The translations under genes were made by a program, and so were the position numbers. The notes under the pieces were generated by a model. It did not search any database. It was not told the origin of the DNA and worked only from the letters and a program-made list of their open reading frames with translations. Source: Bradyrhizobium sp. ISRA430 (GTDB lineage Bacteria; Pseudomonadota; Alphaproteobacteria; Rhizobiales; Xanthobacteraceae). Taken from it: a DNA stretch of 64,000 nucleotides. The first letter of the stretch is position 1, and every line of letters begins with the position of its first letter. This document shows positions 1 through 10,092 of the stretch, in pieces. The stretch is taken from the NCBI RefSeq assembly GCF_029909975.1, contig NZ_CP094516.1, positions 806,001 to 870,000 on the forward strand. Reading direction: 5' to 3'.

Positions 1-2727
1 CGCCAACGCAGCGGTTGCCCACAATGGGCCGATGACCCGGTACATCGGATAGCCGTACTCGTCAGCGACCTTCAGGCCGCGCTTTACGCTGGCAAGGTTG
101 GCCGCAAGATCGCCCTCATACCAGTGATCGGCGACGCCAAGAATGGAGGCAAAAGCTTGCATGAACGGATGCCCGATCTCGTTCGCGAGCTGACGCGCCG
201 TCACACAGCACTCCCTGGCTCGCCCCGGGCGGCCCAGCAACCATTCGATGTGTCCGGAATAGACAAGCGATACGATCAATGGATCATGCTGATAAATCTG
301 GACCAGCTTGCCATGCTCACGCGGATTGTAGCGAGCGCTGACCAGAGCCGCGAGCTCGCTCGCCTGCTCCAAACGACCGAGAAAGAAATTGGCGATTACG
401 GCAGCGGTGTAGGCCATGAGGGCGGCCTCGTCATCGCGCCACGCTTCTGCCCGCCGGACGAAATCCTGCGCGTGTTCGAGGCCCTTGGTGAGCTCGCAGT
501 TGACCAGCTTGGCTATAGTACTTCCCCACAGCACCGTCGCCTTCTCGCGAATGGTGCCATGGCTCGCGCAAAGCTTGAGTGCACGACTGTAGGGGCCATA
601 GACGTTCGGATCGGACCATCCGGCATTGGCCGTGTACGCCATCGCCAAATTGGATTGCAGTGCGATTTCGGCCTCGAAGCGCCGTGGTGACGCCGGCATC
701 TTGGGTATCAGCGAGAGGCCTTCGCGAAGATGAGCCACGGCTTCCTTGGTGGCAGAGCTGCGGAGCGCGGATTTGCCCGCCTGAAGCCAAGCCTCGATCG
801 CTTCCGGAATGTTGCCTGCGCGTGCATAGTGATAGCCCAACACCGCCGGCTGGCTGCTTTCTCCAATGCCGGCTTCCTGGAGCAGCCACGATGCGACGCG
901 CGCATGGAGCTCACGCCTTTCCTCCTTGAGCAACGAGGAGTAGGCGACTTCCTGTATCATCGCGTGCTTGAACGTGAAGACCGTGCCTTGAGACTCCTCG
1001 CTACGATACACAATCCCGGCTCTCTCGAGCGCCCGCAACGAGTGTTTCAGCGTTTCGTCTTGACCTGGAAGCACGCTGAAAATGCCGTCATAGTTGAAGC
1101 GCCTTCCGAAAACTGAGGCGATCTGGGCGACGCGCTTGGCAGGTCCGAGGCGATCAAGGCGCTCCATCAGTGAATCGTGAATGCTTGCCGGCACCAGAGG
1201 TTCCGGCAACCTCCCGCTCGGCACAGGGCTCTCAGCGGCCAGCGGGACCGCGCCGGAATCGACGACGGCCCGCGTAAACTCCTCGACGAAGAGTGGCACG
1301 CCGTCGGTTCTTTCCACGATCTGGCTGGTAATCCGGCGCGGTACGAGATCGCTGCCCGCCACGGCTGCGACCATCTGCTCGCATTCATGCGCCGCCAGCT
1401 TTTGCAGAGAAATCCGTCGAATTGCCGGGCCTGACAACCAGTCGGCGCTGTAATCATCGCGATGCGTGATCAGGACCATGATCCGCTCGCCAGGACATTG
1501 AGCTATCACGCGCACCATCAGTTCGATGGTGGTCGGGTCCATCCACTGGACGTCCTCGACGATTCCGAGGACCGGCCGCTTGCGCGAGGCCGCGACCAGA
1601 GCATCGATGAACACCTGCAAGGCACGCTCGCGCTCCGAGGGAGATCCGAGATCCGCGGGTTCGTATCCCGAGCATGCGGGTATCGACAGCACCGCTCCGT
1701 AGTAACGAAGCGCCTGCTCGACATCGGTCACGGCTCTTGCCAAGAGCGAACGCAACTTTGCCAATGCGAGTTGCGCGTCGTCGGTGTCCTGGATGCCGGT
1801 CGCACGTGTGAGCCGCTCGATTTCCGGGGCAAGCGGCGTGTTGACGTGGAATGGTGAGCATTGCAGCGACAGAACATCGCGCGGAGATGCATCAAGTGAA
1901 CTGCGAAACTGGCGGATCAAACGTGATTTGCCGATGCCGGGTTCACCGGAAATCACGCCGACCTGTCCCGAGCCGGCTACGCTTTGCTGCCACATCTCGG
2001 CAAGCAATGCGCTTTCGCTGGTTCGCGCTATCATCGGAGCAAGAGGCGACCTCCGCGCCCTATCGAACCTGCTTTCGTTAGACGCAAGCGCCTCGGCGCG
2101 CCAGGCTTCGACCGGCTCCTCGACGCCCTTGAGCGGTCGTCTGCCAAGCGGCGCGTAGCTGAACGTTCCGCGGGTCAGCTCGTAAGTGCTCGAACCGACC
2201 ACGACGCCGTTCTCGCTGGCGAGCCCCTGCAGACGGGCAGCGATATGTGCCGAACTGCCGAACACTTCCCGCCGATCGGGCGGCTCGCCGGGCACGCTGC
2301 CGACGACGACTAGCCCGGTATTGACCCCAACGCGCACGCCGAGGCGGACGAAACTGCCATCCGACAGCAGAAAGTTGTGATCCTTGATCGCCGCGGCGAC
2401 CGCCAGCGAAGCGCGGACCGCGCGCTCTGGGTCATTTTCGTGGGCTTGCGGGACGCCAAAATAGGCCAGCAATCCGTCGCCAATCATTCTGGCGATATGA
2501 CCGCCGTAGCGGCGAATCTGCTCGTCGCAGATATCGCGGTAGGTTCTGACGACCGCGAAGAACTCCTCGGGATCGATCCGCTCGCTCAGGGGTGTCGACC
2601 CGACGATGTCGATAAACACTACGGTGAGTTGCCGGCGTTCGGCATGCAGAGCTTCATTCTCGACATTCGGCGGCGCCGGTGTCCGCTGAAGTCCGCCCGA
2701 ACGATCGGGCTTCGGCTGGCTGCTCAT
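1..2727 (-). CDS. Adenylate/guanylate cyclase domain protein with AAA ATPase and TPR-like region (3' end off window)
   Basis: The frame is open for 909 codons from the ATG at 2727 to the left edge, so the C-terminus is missing. Residues about 30-190 form a class III nucleotidyl cyclase domain with both metal-binding aspartates visible: D40 in VFIDIVGST and D84 in MIGDGLLAYFG. An AAA/NB-type ATPase follows, with Walker A GEPGIGKS near residue 255 and an IVEDVQWMD Walker B-like segment. The remainder is alanine-rich helical sequence typical of TPR-like sensor regions. This architecture is common in Bradyrhizobium as large one-protein signal systems that may make cAMP in response to an unknown cue; the input is inference. 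It has no obvious operon partner, because the upstream side holds only gene remnants. Confidence 0.85.
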   Translation of the reverse strand, partial: MSSQPKPDRSGGLQRTPAPPNVENEALHAERRQLTVVFIDIVGSTPLSERIDPEEFFAVVRTYRDICDEQIRRYGGHIARMIGDGLLAYFGVPQAHENDPERAVRASLAVAAAIKDHNFLLSDGSFVRLGVRVGVNTGLVVVGSVPGEPPDRREVFGSSAHIAARLQGLASENGVVVGSSTYELTRGTFSYAPLGRRPLKGVEEPVEAWRAEALASNESRFDRARRSPLAPMIARTSESALLAEMWQQSVAGSGQVGVISGEPGIGKSRLIRQFRSSLDASPRDVLSLQCSPFHVNTPLAPEIERLTRATGIQDTDDAQLALAKLRSLLARAVTDVEQALRYYGAVLSIPACSGYEPADLGSPSERERALQVFIDALVAASRKRPVLGIVEDVQWMDPTTIELMVRVIAQCPGERIMVLITHRDDYSADWLSGPAIRRISLQKLAAHECEQMVAAVAGSDLVPRRITSQIVERTDGVPLFVEEFTRAVVDSGAVPLAAESPVPSGRLPEPLVPASIHDSLMERLDRLGPAKRVAQIASVFGRRFNYDGIFSVLPGQDETLKHSLRALERAGIVYRSEESQGTVFTFKHAMIQEVAYSSLLKEERRELHARVASWLLQEAGIGESSQPAVLGYHYARAGNIPEAIEAWLQAGKSALRSSATKEAVAHLREGLSLIPKMPASPRRFEAEIALQSNLAMAYTANAGWSDPNVYGPYSRALKLCASHGTIREKATVLWGSTIAKLVNCELTKGLEHAQDFVRRAEAWRDDEAALMAYTAAVIANFFLGRLEQASELAALVSARYNPREHGKLVQIYQHDPLIVSLVYSGHIEWLLGRPGRARECCVTARQLANEIGHPFMQAFASILGVADHWYEGDLAANLASVKRGLKVADEYGYPMYRVIGPLWATAALA

Positions 2728-2747
2728 GACCCACCGTGTTCAGTTTC

Positions 2748-2917
2748 CGCCGTACCGGCCGCGAGGCAAGATCGACGGCGAGCCGCGTCAGGTTGACGCT
2801 GCCGAGCGGCCTGTGCTCGGGCAGACAGTTCCAAGGATTGAACACCATGTAATCGCGGTCGTACAGCGCATTCTGCGTCAAATTCTGCCCTGGAATGGCA
2901 ATACTTCCCAGCCGCAT
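2748..2917 (-). pseudogene. C-terminal remnant of a catalase-family protein
   Basis: The minus-strand reading includes FNPWNCLPEHRPLGSVN followed by TRLAVDLAS. This closely resembles the C-terminal signature of catalase-family proteins (NPWxCLxxHRPLGxINRxRxxVY). Nothing catalase-like precedes it: the plus strand on the far side instead encodes an mtnK remnant. The frame then runs on into the 5' end of the cyclase gene in a different phase. I read it as a leftover 3' gene end. The family call comes from remembered motif similarity only. Confidence 0.5.
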
Positions 2918-2996
2918 ATCTTGAGGACGCGTCTATCACCGCGAGGCGTCCTCGACGTCATCCGACGTGGCGACGTGTCGTACCGGTATGGAGAAA

Positions 2997-3344
2997 TCGA
3001 GCACGATGCCATCGCCGCCTTGATGGCCTATTTCGTATCAAGCGGTCACGAGCGCTCGCCGGGCGAACGGCGCGCCTTCGAGGCCTGAGTGCCGGGGACG
3101 GTCGCGAAGGTCTGGGGCGAGTTCGTGCGCAAATTCCTCGACCTGTGGGTGGCTGGCGATGCGTATCCCGCCTCGCTCTTTGCCGGAGAGAAGGGCGCCG
3201 CGCCCTTGGAGGCGGAGAGGCAGACCTACACGCAACAACGCTTCGCCGATATGGCCGGCTTCGCCGCTGCAAAGGCCATTCGCCGCATCTTCGGCGTCGC
3301 CCATAATATCGATTTCGAGCTGATCGAGGACGCGCGCAAGCGGG
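2997..3344 (+). pseudogene. C-terminal remnant of 5-methylthioribose kinase (mtnK-like)
   Basis: The reading from about 2997 gives ALMAYFVSSGHE, then a TGA at 3086-3088, then in the same frame KVWGEFVRKFLDLW, GDAYPASLF, FAAAKAIRRIFG and AHNIDFELIED. These blocks occur in order in the C-terminal third of S-methyl-5-thioribose kinases of the methionine salvage pathway. The N-terminal kinase lobe is absent, an in-frame stop interrupts the match, and the sequence diverges after 3344. It is therefore a decayed fragment and not a working gene. A short GTG-started protein from 3089 is formally possible but would lack the ATP-binding part. Confidence 0.55.
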
Positions 3345-3563
3345 CGCTTTTTTCGTGGAGCGTATTCGAAACGCAGAGCGTTTGTGAACGTCGTGCTCTT
3401 TGTTCAATGAGAGACTACGAAGGGGTTCTCTGTTGCTGCCCTACATTGTCCATCATGATGTCTATCAATTTCGTGTGTGCGGCAGGGAGATCGTGAAGCG
3501 TGAGCGGCAGAGCCTCGGGTTGAGCCGATCAATGAGTGTGGGAGTGGAACTATCAAAAGGACC

Positions 3564-5600
3564 GTGGTGCAACGATGTCTGCCGCCTTTGCCGGGGCGGG
3601 CAGGGCGACGATATTGTTCCGTTGCGGCGCGACGCATTCTGCGTTCGGGCTGTGTCGCCATCGTCGGTTGGTCTCTGTGCGAACAGGCTCACGCACTCGA
3701 TTTCTTTGGCCTCTTCGGTTCCGACGATCCGCCGCCGGTCAGCGCCACGACGTTGTCTTATGGGCTCGAGATCGAAGCCAAGACGCCGGATGGCAAGAAC
3801 GATAGTGATGCCGAGCAGGTGTTGCGCGATGCCTCCGGCACCTATCGGCTTCGACAGGAATCACCGCCGGACGGCGAAGGCCTCGTGCGCCGGCTTCAGG
3901 CAGACATCAATCCGCTGCTCGATGCCCTCTGGGGGCTTGGCCGTTACAATGCCCAGATCGATGTAACGCTGGATGGAGTTCCAATCTCCCTCGACGAGAC
4001 CGGGCTCGCCGCCGCTGCACGCCGGGCCGACGGCTTTCGCAATCGGACCGCTGTTCCAATCAAGGTCACCGCACGACTCGGTCCGTTGTTCAAGCTGCGC
4101 AGCGTCGATGTGGACGTCGATGTGGACTATGCGCACGACGAAGCGCCGCATGGGTTGCCGCGCCGCGCCTTTGCGCTGAAATCCGGCGATCCAGCGATCT
4201 CGGCCGACCTGCGCGCCGCGCAGGTGAAGCTTGTTGACTGGTTCCGCAGCAACGGACATCCGTTTGCGAAGATCGGCGACGTCAAGGCCACCGTCGATCA
4301 TGCGGCCGCCGCAATGGACTTTCGGTTGCGGGTCGAAGCGGGCCCCAAGGCCGGCATCGGCGCTGTCACGATCTCGGGCGGCGATGTCGACCCGAGAGTG
4401 GTGGCCACGCATGTCCACCTGAGGGAAGGCGAGCCTTATTCGCCCGAGAGGCTGGCCTTGACGAAAACTTCGATCGCCAGGATCCCAGCCGTCGGAGGAA
4501 TACGCATCCGCGAGGCCGACAAGCTCGATGCCAATGGCAACCTGCCGGTCTTTATCGATTTGACGGAAAGGCCCAGGCACGCGGTCGGCCTCTCGGCGAA
4601 ATATTCCAGCGTCGATGGTCCCGGCATTGCAGGCTATTACGAGGATCGGAACATATTCGGCGGCGGCGAGCGCCTGAGGCTCGAAGCGTCCGCCTCGCTC
4701 TTGCAACGGGTCGACGGCACTTCGTTCAACGGCTTCAACAATCTCCGCGCCTCGGATTTCGGCGCGCGATTTACCGGTACCTTCATCAAGCCAGGCTTGT
4801 TCGGTACGGCCAACGATCTTCTGATCGAGGCCACTGCGTTCCGCGAGCGTGTCGGTAACAACGACCTCGGCGGTTACGCCGACGATACGGTGCGCGGCAC
4901 GTTCGGCGTGATCCACCGCTTTTCGGAGGCGGCTTCGCTGCAGGCCGGTCTTCAGGTCGAGCAATCGAAATCGCAGGACGTGCTGGGGCGGGTCGATGCG
5001 ACGCTGATCGGCTTCACCGCGACCGGCCGCTACGACACCACCGATAATCCGCTCGACCCCACGCGCGGCGTGCGTCTCTGGGGGGCCGTCAACGCCTATT
5101 CCAAGTTGATGGGCTCCACGATCGACCTCTTTGAGGGCCGCTTCGCGGGCTCGGCCTATTACGCGCTCGACGACCAGGCCGACTACGTGCTGGCAGGCCG
5201 GCTGGCCATGGGCTCGCTCACGGGCGCCCCGCTGGCCGAGATTCCGGATGCGCACCGCTTCTACGCGGGCGGCGGCGGATCCGTGCGCGGCTTCGCCTAT
5301 AACACCATTTCGCCGATGCTGTTCGGCCAGATCACCGGTGGCCGCAGCCTGATCGAAGGCTCCGCCGAAGTGCGCGTGAAGATCACGCCCACCATCGGCC
5401 TCGTGCCATTCTTCGATTTCGGCACCGCCTCCAGTTCCTCCCTGCCGAGCTTCAACGACTTTGTCGGCTACTCGGCGGGGCTCGGCCTGCGCTATCTCAC
5501 GCCGGTTGGCCCGATCCGCCTCGACGTCGCGATGCCGCTGAACCCACGCCCCGGCGACAGCCGCTACGCGATCTATGTCAGCATTGGGCAGGCCTTCTGA
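3564..5600 (+). CDS. tamA: TamA: autotransporter assembly outer-membrane protein (Omp85/POTRA family)
   Basis: A 678-residue protein with a GTG start 3 bases after AAAGGA at 3555-3560. A hydrophobic stretch at residues 29-43 ending in AHA suggests an export signal. Residues about 50-340 contain POTRA-like modules, and the rest is an Omp85 barrel. The barrel contains GGGGSVRGF near residue 570, matching the conserved VRGF/Y loop of this superfamily, and the protein ends in the aromatic residue F expected of outer-membrane barrels. TamA works with inner-membrane-anchored TamB to insert or supply outer-membrane components. tamB starts inside the tamA stop (TGATG), so the two are translationally coupled. 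Family and partner agree, so the call is firm; the exact start is less so. Confidence 0.92.
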   Translation: MVQRCLPPLPGRAGRRYCSVAARRILRSGCVAIVGWSLCEQAHALDFFGLFGSDDPPPVSATTLSYGLEIEAKTPDGKNDSDAEQVLRDASGTYRLRQESPPDGEGLVRRLQADINPLLDALWGLGRYNAQIDVTLDGVPISLDETGLAAAARRADGFRNRTAVPIKVTARLGPLFKLRSVDVDVDVDYAHDEAPHGLPRRAFALKSGDPAISADLRAAQVKLVDWFRSNGHPFAKIGDVKATVDHAAAAMDFRLRVEAGPKAGIGAVTISGGDVDPRVVATHVHLREGEPYSPERLALTKTSIARIPAVGGIRIREADKLDANGNLPVFIDLTERPRHAVGLSAKYSSVDGPGIAGYYEDRNIFGGGERLRLEASASLLQRVDGTSFNGFNNLRASDFGARFTGTFIKPGLFGTANDLLIEATAFRERVGNNDLGGYADDTVRGTFGVIHRFSEAASLQAGLQVEQSKSQDVLGRVDATLIGFTATGRYDTTDNPLDPTRGVRLWGAVNAYSKLMGSTIDLFEGRFAGSAYYALDDQADYVLAGRLAMGSLTGAPLAEIPDAHRFYAGGGGSVRGFAYNTISPMLFGQITGGRSLIEGSAEVRVKITPTIGLVPFFDFGTASSSSLPSFNDFVGYSAGLGLRYLTPVGPIRLDVAMPLNPRPGDSRYAIYVSIGQAF

Positions 5601-8600
5601 TGCGCTTACCACGGTCCTTCCTTGTCCGTTCCGCGATGGCGGCCCTAGGGCTGGCCGGTGTCACGGGGCTCGGTGTCGGTCTCTACGCCGCGATGAGCGG
5701 GACCGGCGAGAACCAGCAGGACGTGCTCGCCAGCCTCGTCTCGCGGACGCTCTCGACTCCCGCGACCCAGGTCCATATCGGCGGCGTCGACGGAGTGTTG
5801 TCCTCGGACGCCACGGTTCGCGACGTCACCATCACCGACAAGGATGGAGTCTGGCTGACGCTCGACAAGGCGCGTCTCGTCTGGCGGCGCAGCGCCTTGT
5901 TGATGGGACGGCTGGAGATCGAGCGCCTTGAAGTCGGCACGCTCGATATCAAGCGGAGGCCGTTGCCGTCCGACCAGCCTGTCGAAAAATCCGACGAGCC
6001 AATCCTGCCCGAACTTCCCGTGAAATTGCAGGTGAAGGCGTTCAACCTGCATGCCCTGACGCTGGGACAGTCCATCCTGGGCGAGGCGCTGAACGTCACG
6101 GCGACCGGAAATACCGAACTAGGCTCGCCCGCCGAAGGGCTCGTCTTCAATCTCGACGCCACCCGCAAGGACTTTGCAGGCCGCTTCAAGGCCGCTCTCG
6201 CTTACGTTCCGCAGGGAAATGCGCTCACCCTCGACGTCACGCTCGACGAGCCGGCCCACGGGCTCATGTCGAAGCTCGGCCATCTGCCGGGCGAGCCGCC
6301 CGTCACATTCGCACTGGGCGGCCAAGGCACGCTCGACAGCTTCCGTGGTGCCCTGAAGTTGCAGGCCGGCCCCACGATCGATGCGACAGGCACGATTGCG
6401 CTTGACCGAAACGGGGCGGGCCGAGTGCTCGCAACGCGCCTTGCTAGCCATCTCGGACCGTTGTTGCCGGCGATTGCCGCGCCGGTCTTTGCCGGTGAAA
6501 CCAATCTCGACAGCACGACGCGTATTGGTGACGACGGCAGCGTCGCCCTGGACGGGCTGACGCTCACGAGCCGTCTTGCGCGGCTCGACGCGAAGGGCCT
6601 GCTCGGAGCCGACAAGGTCGTGGATTTCGCGGCCTCCATCCGCGCCTTGCCAAGCAACGGCGACGTGACCGAAACCGACCACGGCTCGATCCGCAGCCTC
6701 GTCTTCGACAGCCGCGTCAACGGCCCGATCAAGGCTCCCACAGCATCGGTCAAGCTCGCGCTGTCGGGCGCTCATCTGCCGGACGGCGACGTCGAGACGC
6801 TCGACGCTTCCATCACAGCCGTCCCTCGCGCCGAAGCCAGCGATCCCGCAACGCGCATCATCCTTGACGCGAACCTGCGCGCCTCCGGCATTGCGCCGCG
6901 CGACGCAAGTCTGGCGGCCGCGATCGGCAACGCCGCGTCTCTCGTGCTCCACGGCGATACGGACCTGGGCGGCCGCGCCAGGATCGAGCGTCTCGAGATC
7001 GGCACGTCCACGGTTCAGGCGACCTATACAGGTGATGTCAGCGCCGATCGCCTGCATGGCCGTGCAACCGGAGCCGTGCCCGACCTCGGGTACTTTGCCG
7101 ACCTTGCCGGGCTGAAGCTCAAGGGCTCGGTGGCGATCGGCCTCGATCTCGACGCGGACCTGCAACGTGGCAGCTTTGATGCCCGAATGTCTGGCACCGG
7201 CGAGAGGCTTGCGACGGGACTTGCGGCGCTCGATGGGCTCGCGGGGACGCGGCTCGCACTCGCAGCCGATCTCTCTGCCGATGGCCGCGACACCTACACG
7301 GTCCGCGGCGCGTCGCTCGATGGAGCAAACGTCGCGGTTCGCGCCAAGGGAACGGTGACGCGCGAGACGAGCGACCTGTCGGCGCATGTGGACCTGCCAG
7401 ATCTCTCGGCGGCCGATGCGCGCCTCACCGGTGCGGGAGCTCTCGACGTCGGCCTGACCGGCGGGCTCGCGCATCCCGGCGTTTCGTTCGGGGCCTCGGT
7501 GGATCGCGCCACCGCGATGCGGCGCCCCATTCCGCATCTGGAGCTCGCCGCGACCGTCAACGACATCAACGGGCTCTGTGCCGTCGACGCCAAGCTCAAC
7601 GGCTCCGTCGACGGCAACCCGGCGCGCGGGATTGTTCAGGTGAGCCGCCGATCGTCGGAGCGTGACGATCGCGGAGCTCCGGCTTTTGCCGGATGGGAGG
7701 CAAAGACCGTCGACATCGCGATCGGCTCGGTGTCCCTGAAGGGCTCAGGAACGGTCGACGCGCAGGGATTCGCACGCGGGCAGATTCGCTTCGCAGCCGG
7801 GGCGCTCGCCGACCTCTCACCGCTTGCTCTCACAGAACTCGCCGGTTCGGCCTCACTCGATCTTGCCGCTTCGGCCGATGGCGGCCAGCAGTCCGTCCGT
7901 CTCGTTGGCAAGGGCGCGGGGATCCGTGCCGCCGGTGTGGCCATCCGCAGTTTCGATGTGCGCGCCGATGGCGCCGATCTCTACAGCCATCCGGTCCTCA
8001 ATGCGGATACCCGGGTCAACGATGCCAAGTTCGGCGGCCAGACCGCCTCCAACATCGCGCTGACGGCCAGGGGCAATGCCGATACGAGCGTGATCCGTCT
8101 CTCCGCCAAGGCTGCCGGCTTCGATCTCGATGCCGCGGGTGCGTTGACGTCCAGGGAGCGGACGCGGTTCGATCTCAATCGTTTCACCGCGCGGCGTAGC
8201 GCCAACGCGATCGCGCTGCAGGGGCCCGCAGGCTTCACGCTCGACGACGGTACGGTGCTGATCGAGCATCTGGCCCTCGGAATTGGGAGTGGCCGCTTCA
8301 CCGTTGATGGCAAGGCCGGCAAGGCGCTCGACCTCAAGGCCGTGGCAAGCGCGATTCCGCTCGGCGCGGCCGATGTCGCGATGCCCGGTTTGGGGCTCGC
8401 CGGGACGCTTGACGCTTCAGCCACGATCGCCGGCTCCGCGACCGCGCCGATGGGGCAATACAAGGTGGCCGTCAAGCAGCTCACGGCGCCGCAGACCAGG
8501 AGCGCGGGCTTGCCACCGATCGACATTGCCGCGGACGGGCGGCTCGATGGAGGCCGCGCGAGCCTGAACACCACGCTTGCCGCGGGAAAAGCCGGCACGA

Positions 8601-9949
8601 TCACGACGTCGGGCACACTGCCGCTCGACGCCACGGGTCCGATCGCGCTGACCGCGAAGGGCCGCCTCGATGCCGCCGTCGCCAACGCGATGCTCTCCGC
8701 CTCCGGCCGCACCGTGTCCGGCAGCGTCGCGCTCGATGCCCGTGTCGGCGGCACGCGCGCGAAGCCCCAGATCGGCGGTGTCGCCACCGTGAGCGGAGGT
8801 ACCTTCCGCGACAGCATGCTTGGCACACGCCTCGAGGCCATCGAGGCGAAAATCACCGCCGAAGGAGAACGGATCGTCGTGGAGCGCCTGGCCGCGGTGA
8901 CGCCCAACGGGGGTACGTTATCTGGCTCCGGCCAGGTGCGGGTCGCTCCGGATGCAGGCTTCCCGGGCACAATCTCGATCCGTGGCCAGCAGGCGACGCT
9001 CGCCGCCAGCGCGCTGGCGACCGCTCAGGCCAATCTCGCCCTCGACGTCACCGGCGCCCTGGCGCGCGATCCGCGGATCGCCGGTCGCATCGACTTGACC
9101 CGCGTCAGTGTCGATATTCCGGACCGCCTGCCTTCGACGCTCAAGCCGATCGACGGCATCAACCATGTGAACGCCTCGGGCCAGGCCGCTGCACGCCTTG
9201 CGGCTGAGCGCAAAGCGGAGACGCTGAAAGGCAACAAGGGGAGCCCGGCGCTGTTCAACGCTTCGCTCGACGTGACGGTCTCGGCGCCGAACCACGTCTT
9301 CATCCATGGCCGCGGGGCGACTGCGGAGCTCGGCGGCTCCATTCACGTGGGCGGCACGACCAACGCTCCGGTGCCGAAGGGCGCCTTCTCCCTTTTCCAG
9401 GGCAAGCTGGTGGTGCTCGGAAAGACGTTGACCTTCACCAAGGGCAATCTCTCCTTTAGCGGAGATCTTGCGCCCGAGCTCGATTTCGCGGCAGAGATGC
9501 AGGCCTCCGACATCACCGCACAGGTCGGAATCTCGGGACCGGCGGCCGCGCCGGTCTTCGCCTTCCACTCGCAGCCCGAGTTGCCGCAGGATGAGATCCT
9601 GTCGCGCATTCTCTTTCAGAAAGCTTCGGGCAGCCTGACCACCTCGCAGGCCGTGCAGCTCGCAGGGGCCGCGGCCCAGTTCGCAAGCGGTGGTGAGGGG
9701 ACCGTGGACCGCATGCGCCGCTCGCTTGGGGTCGACAATCTAGACGTGGGTGCCGGGGCGGGCGGTCCGGCGGTCGGCGCCTCGCGCGCGATCGGCGACA
9801 GGCTGAGCGTGGGTGTGCGGACGGGCGCGAGCCCCAGCCAGTCAGGAGTGTCGGCCAATGTCGACGTGACGCGTCACATCCGCGTCGAGTCGGATGTCGA
9901 TGCGAAGGGCTCGACATCCATCGGGGTCGGCACGCGATACGAATGGTAA
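5600..9949 (+). CDS. tamB: TamB: translocation and assembly module, AsmA-like/DUF490 protein
   Basis: A 1449-residue protein whose ATG overlaps the tamA TGA. It begins with a basic residue and a single hydrophobic segment (about residues 8-30), matching the inner-membrane anchor of TamB. The bulk is repetitive, beta-rich sequence with many short hydrophobic alternations, as expected for the periplasm-spanning groove of AsmA-like bridge proteins. The last ~350 residues match the DUF490/TamB domain in style and end in GTRYEW, close to the family's C-terminal strand that meets TamA. The length is within the family range. It may move lipid or protein between the membranes together with TamA. Confidence 0.92.
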   Translation: MRLPRSFLVRSAMAALGLAGVTGLGVGLYAAMSGTGENQQDVLASLVSRTLSTPATQVHIGGVDGVLSSDATVRDVTITDKDGVWLTLDKARLVWRRSALLMGRLEIERLEVGTLDIKRRPLPSDQPVEKSDEPILPELPVKLQVKAFNLHALTLGQSILGEALNVTATGNTELGSPAEGLVFNLDATRKDFAGRFKAALAYVPQGNALTLDVTLDEPAHGLMSKLGHLPGEPPVTFALGGQGTLDSFRGALKLQAGPTIDATGTIALDRNGAGRVLATRLASHLGPLLPAIAAPVFAGETNLDSTTRIGDDGSVALDGLTLTSRLARLDAKGLLGADKVVDFAASIRALPSNGDVTETDHGSIRSLVFDSRVNGPIKAPTASVKLALSGAHLPDGDVETLDASITAVPRAEASDPATRIILDANLRASGIAPRDASLAAAIGNAASLVLHGDTDLGGRARIERLEIGTSTVQATYTGDVSADRLHGRATGAVPDLGYFADLAGLKLKGSVAIGLDLDADLQRGSFDARMSGTGERLATGLAALDGLAGTRLALAADLSADGRDTYTVRGASLDGANVAVRAKGTVTRETSDLSAHVDLPDLSAADARLTGAGALDVGLTGGLAHPGVSFGASVDRATAMRRPIPHLELAATVNDINGLCAVDAKLNGSVDGNPARGIVQVSRRSSERDDRGAPAFAGWEAKTVDIAIGSVSLKGSGTVDAQGFARGQIRFAAGALADLSPLALTELAGSASLDLAASADGGQQSVRLVGKGAGIRAAGVAIRSFDVRADGADLYSHPVLNADTRVNDAKFGGQTASNIALTARGNADTSVIRLSAKAAGFDLDAAGALTSRERTRFDLNRFTARRSANAIALQGPAGFTLDDGTVLIEHLALGIGSGRFTVDGKAGKALDLKAVASAIPLGAADVAMPGLGLAGTLDASATIAGSATAPMGQYKVAVKQLTAPQTRSAGLPPIDIAADGRLDGGRASLNTTLAAGKAGTITTSGTLPLDATGPIALTAKGRLDAAVANAMLSASGRTVSGSVALDARVGGTRAKPQIGGVATVSGGTFRDSMLGTRLEAIEAKITAEGERIVVERLAAVTPNGGTLSGSGQVRVAPDAGFPGTISIRGQQATLAASALATAQANLALDVTGALARDPRIAGRIDLTRVSVDIPDRLPSTLKPIDGINHVNASGQAAARLAAERKAETLKGNKGSPALFNASLDVTVSAPNHVFIHGRGATAELGGSIHVGGTTNAPVPKGAFSLFQGKLVVLGKTLTFTKGNLSFSGDLAPELDFAAEMQASDITAQVGISGPAAAPVFAFHSQPELPQDEILSRILFQKASGSLTTSQAVQLAGAAAQFASGGEGTVDRMRRSLGVDNLDVGAGAGGPAVGASRAIGDRLSVGVRTGASPSQSGVSANVDVTRHIRVESDVDAKGSTSIGVGTRYEW

Positions 9950-9972
9950 GCCGCTGGCACGAGTCGTTCACT

Positions 9973-10069
9973 CCAAGCATGCCGCCGATGCCGGAGCAGA
10001 CCGCCGAGATCACCATCACCGCGCCGAGGATGAGCTTGACGTTGAGGCCGGAATATTCGGCGGCCTCGC
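9973..10069 (-). pseudogene. Fragment of a sugar ABC permease gene, near-copy of 18985-19082
   Basis: About 97 bp here match 18985-19082 with only a handful of differences, in the same orientation. Read on the minus strand it encodes REAAEYSGLNVKLILGAVMV and then ISAVCSGIGGMLG, the same peptide as inside the permease at 18708-19739. Both flanks are unrelated, with the tamB end on one side and the UPF0182 gene end on the other. It is an isolated piece of a paralogous permease gene or a partial copy of the one in this window. Confidence 0.85.
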
Positions 10070-10092
10070 GAAAATAGCGCTTCTCGGGCACC

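Noticed and set aside
3861-5612. 583-codon minus-strand open frame over tamA
   Set aside because: Shadow of a GC-rich gene with no domain resemblance; the plus-strand TamA motifs are unambiguous.
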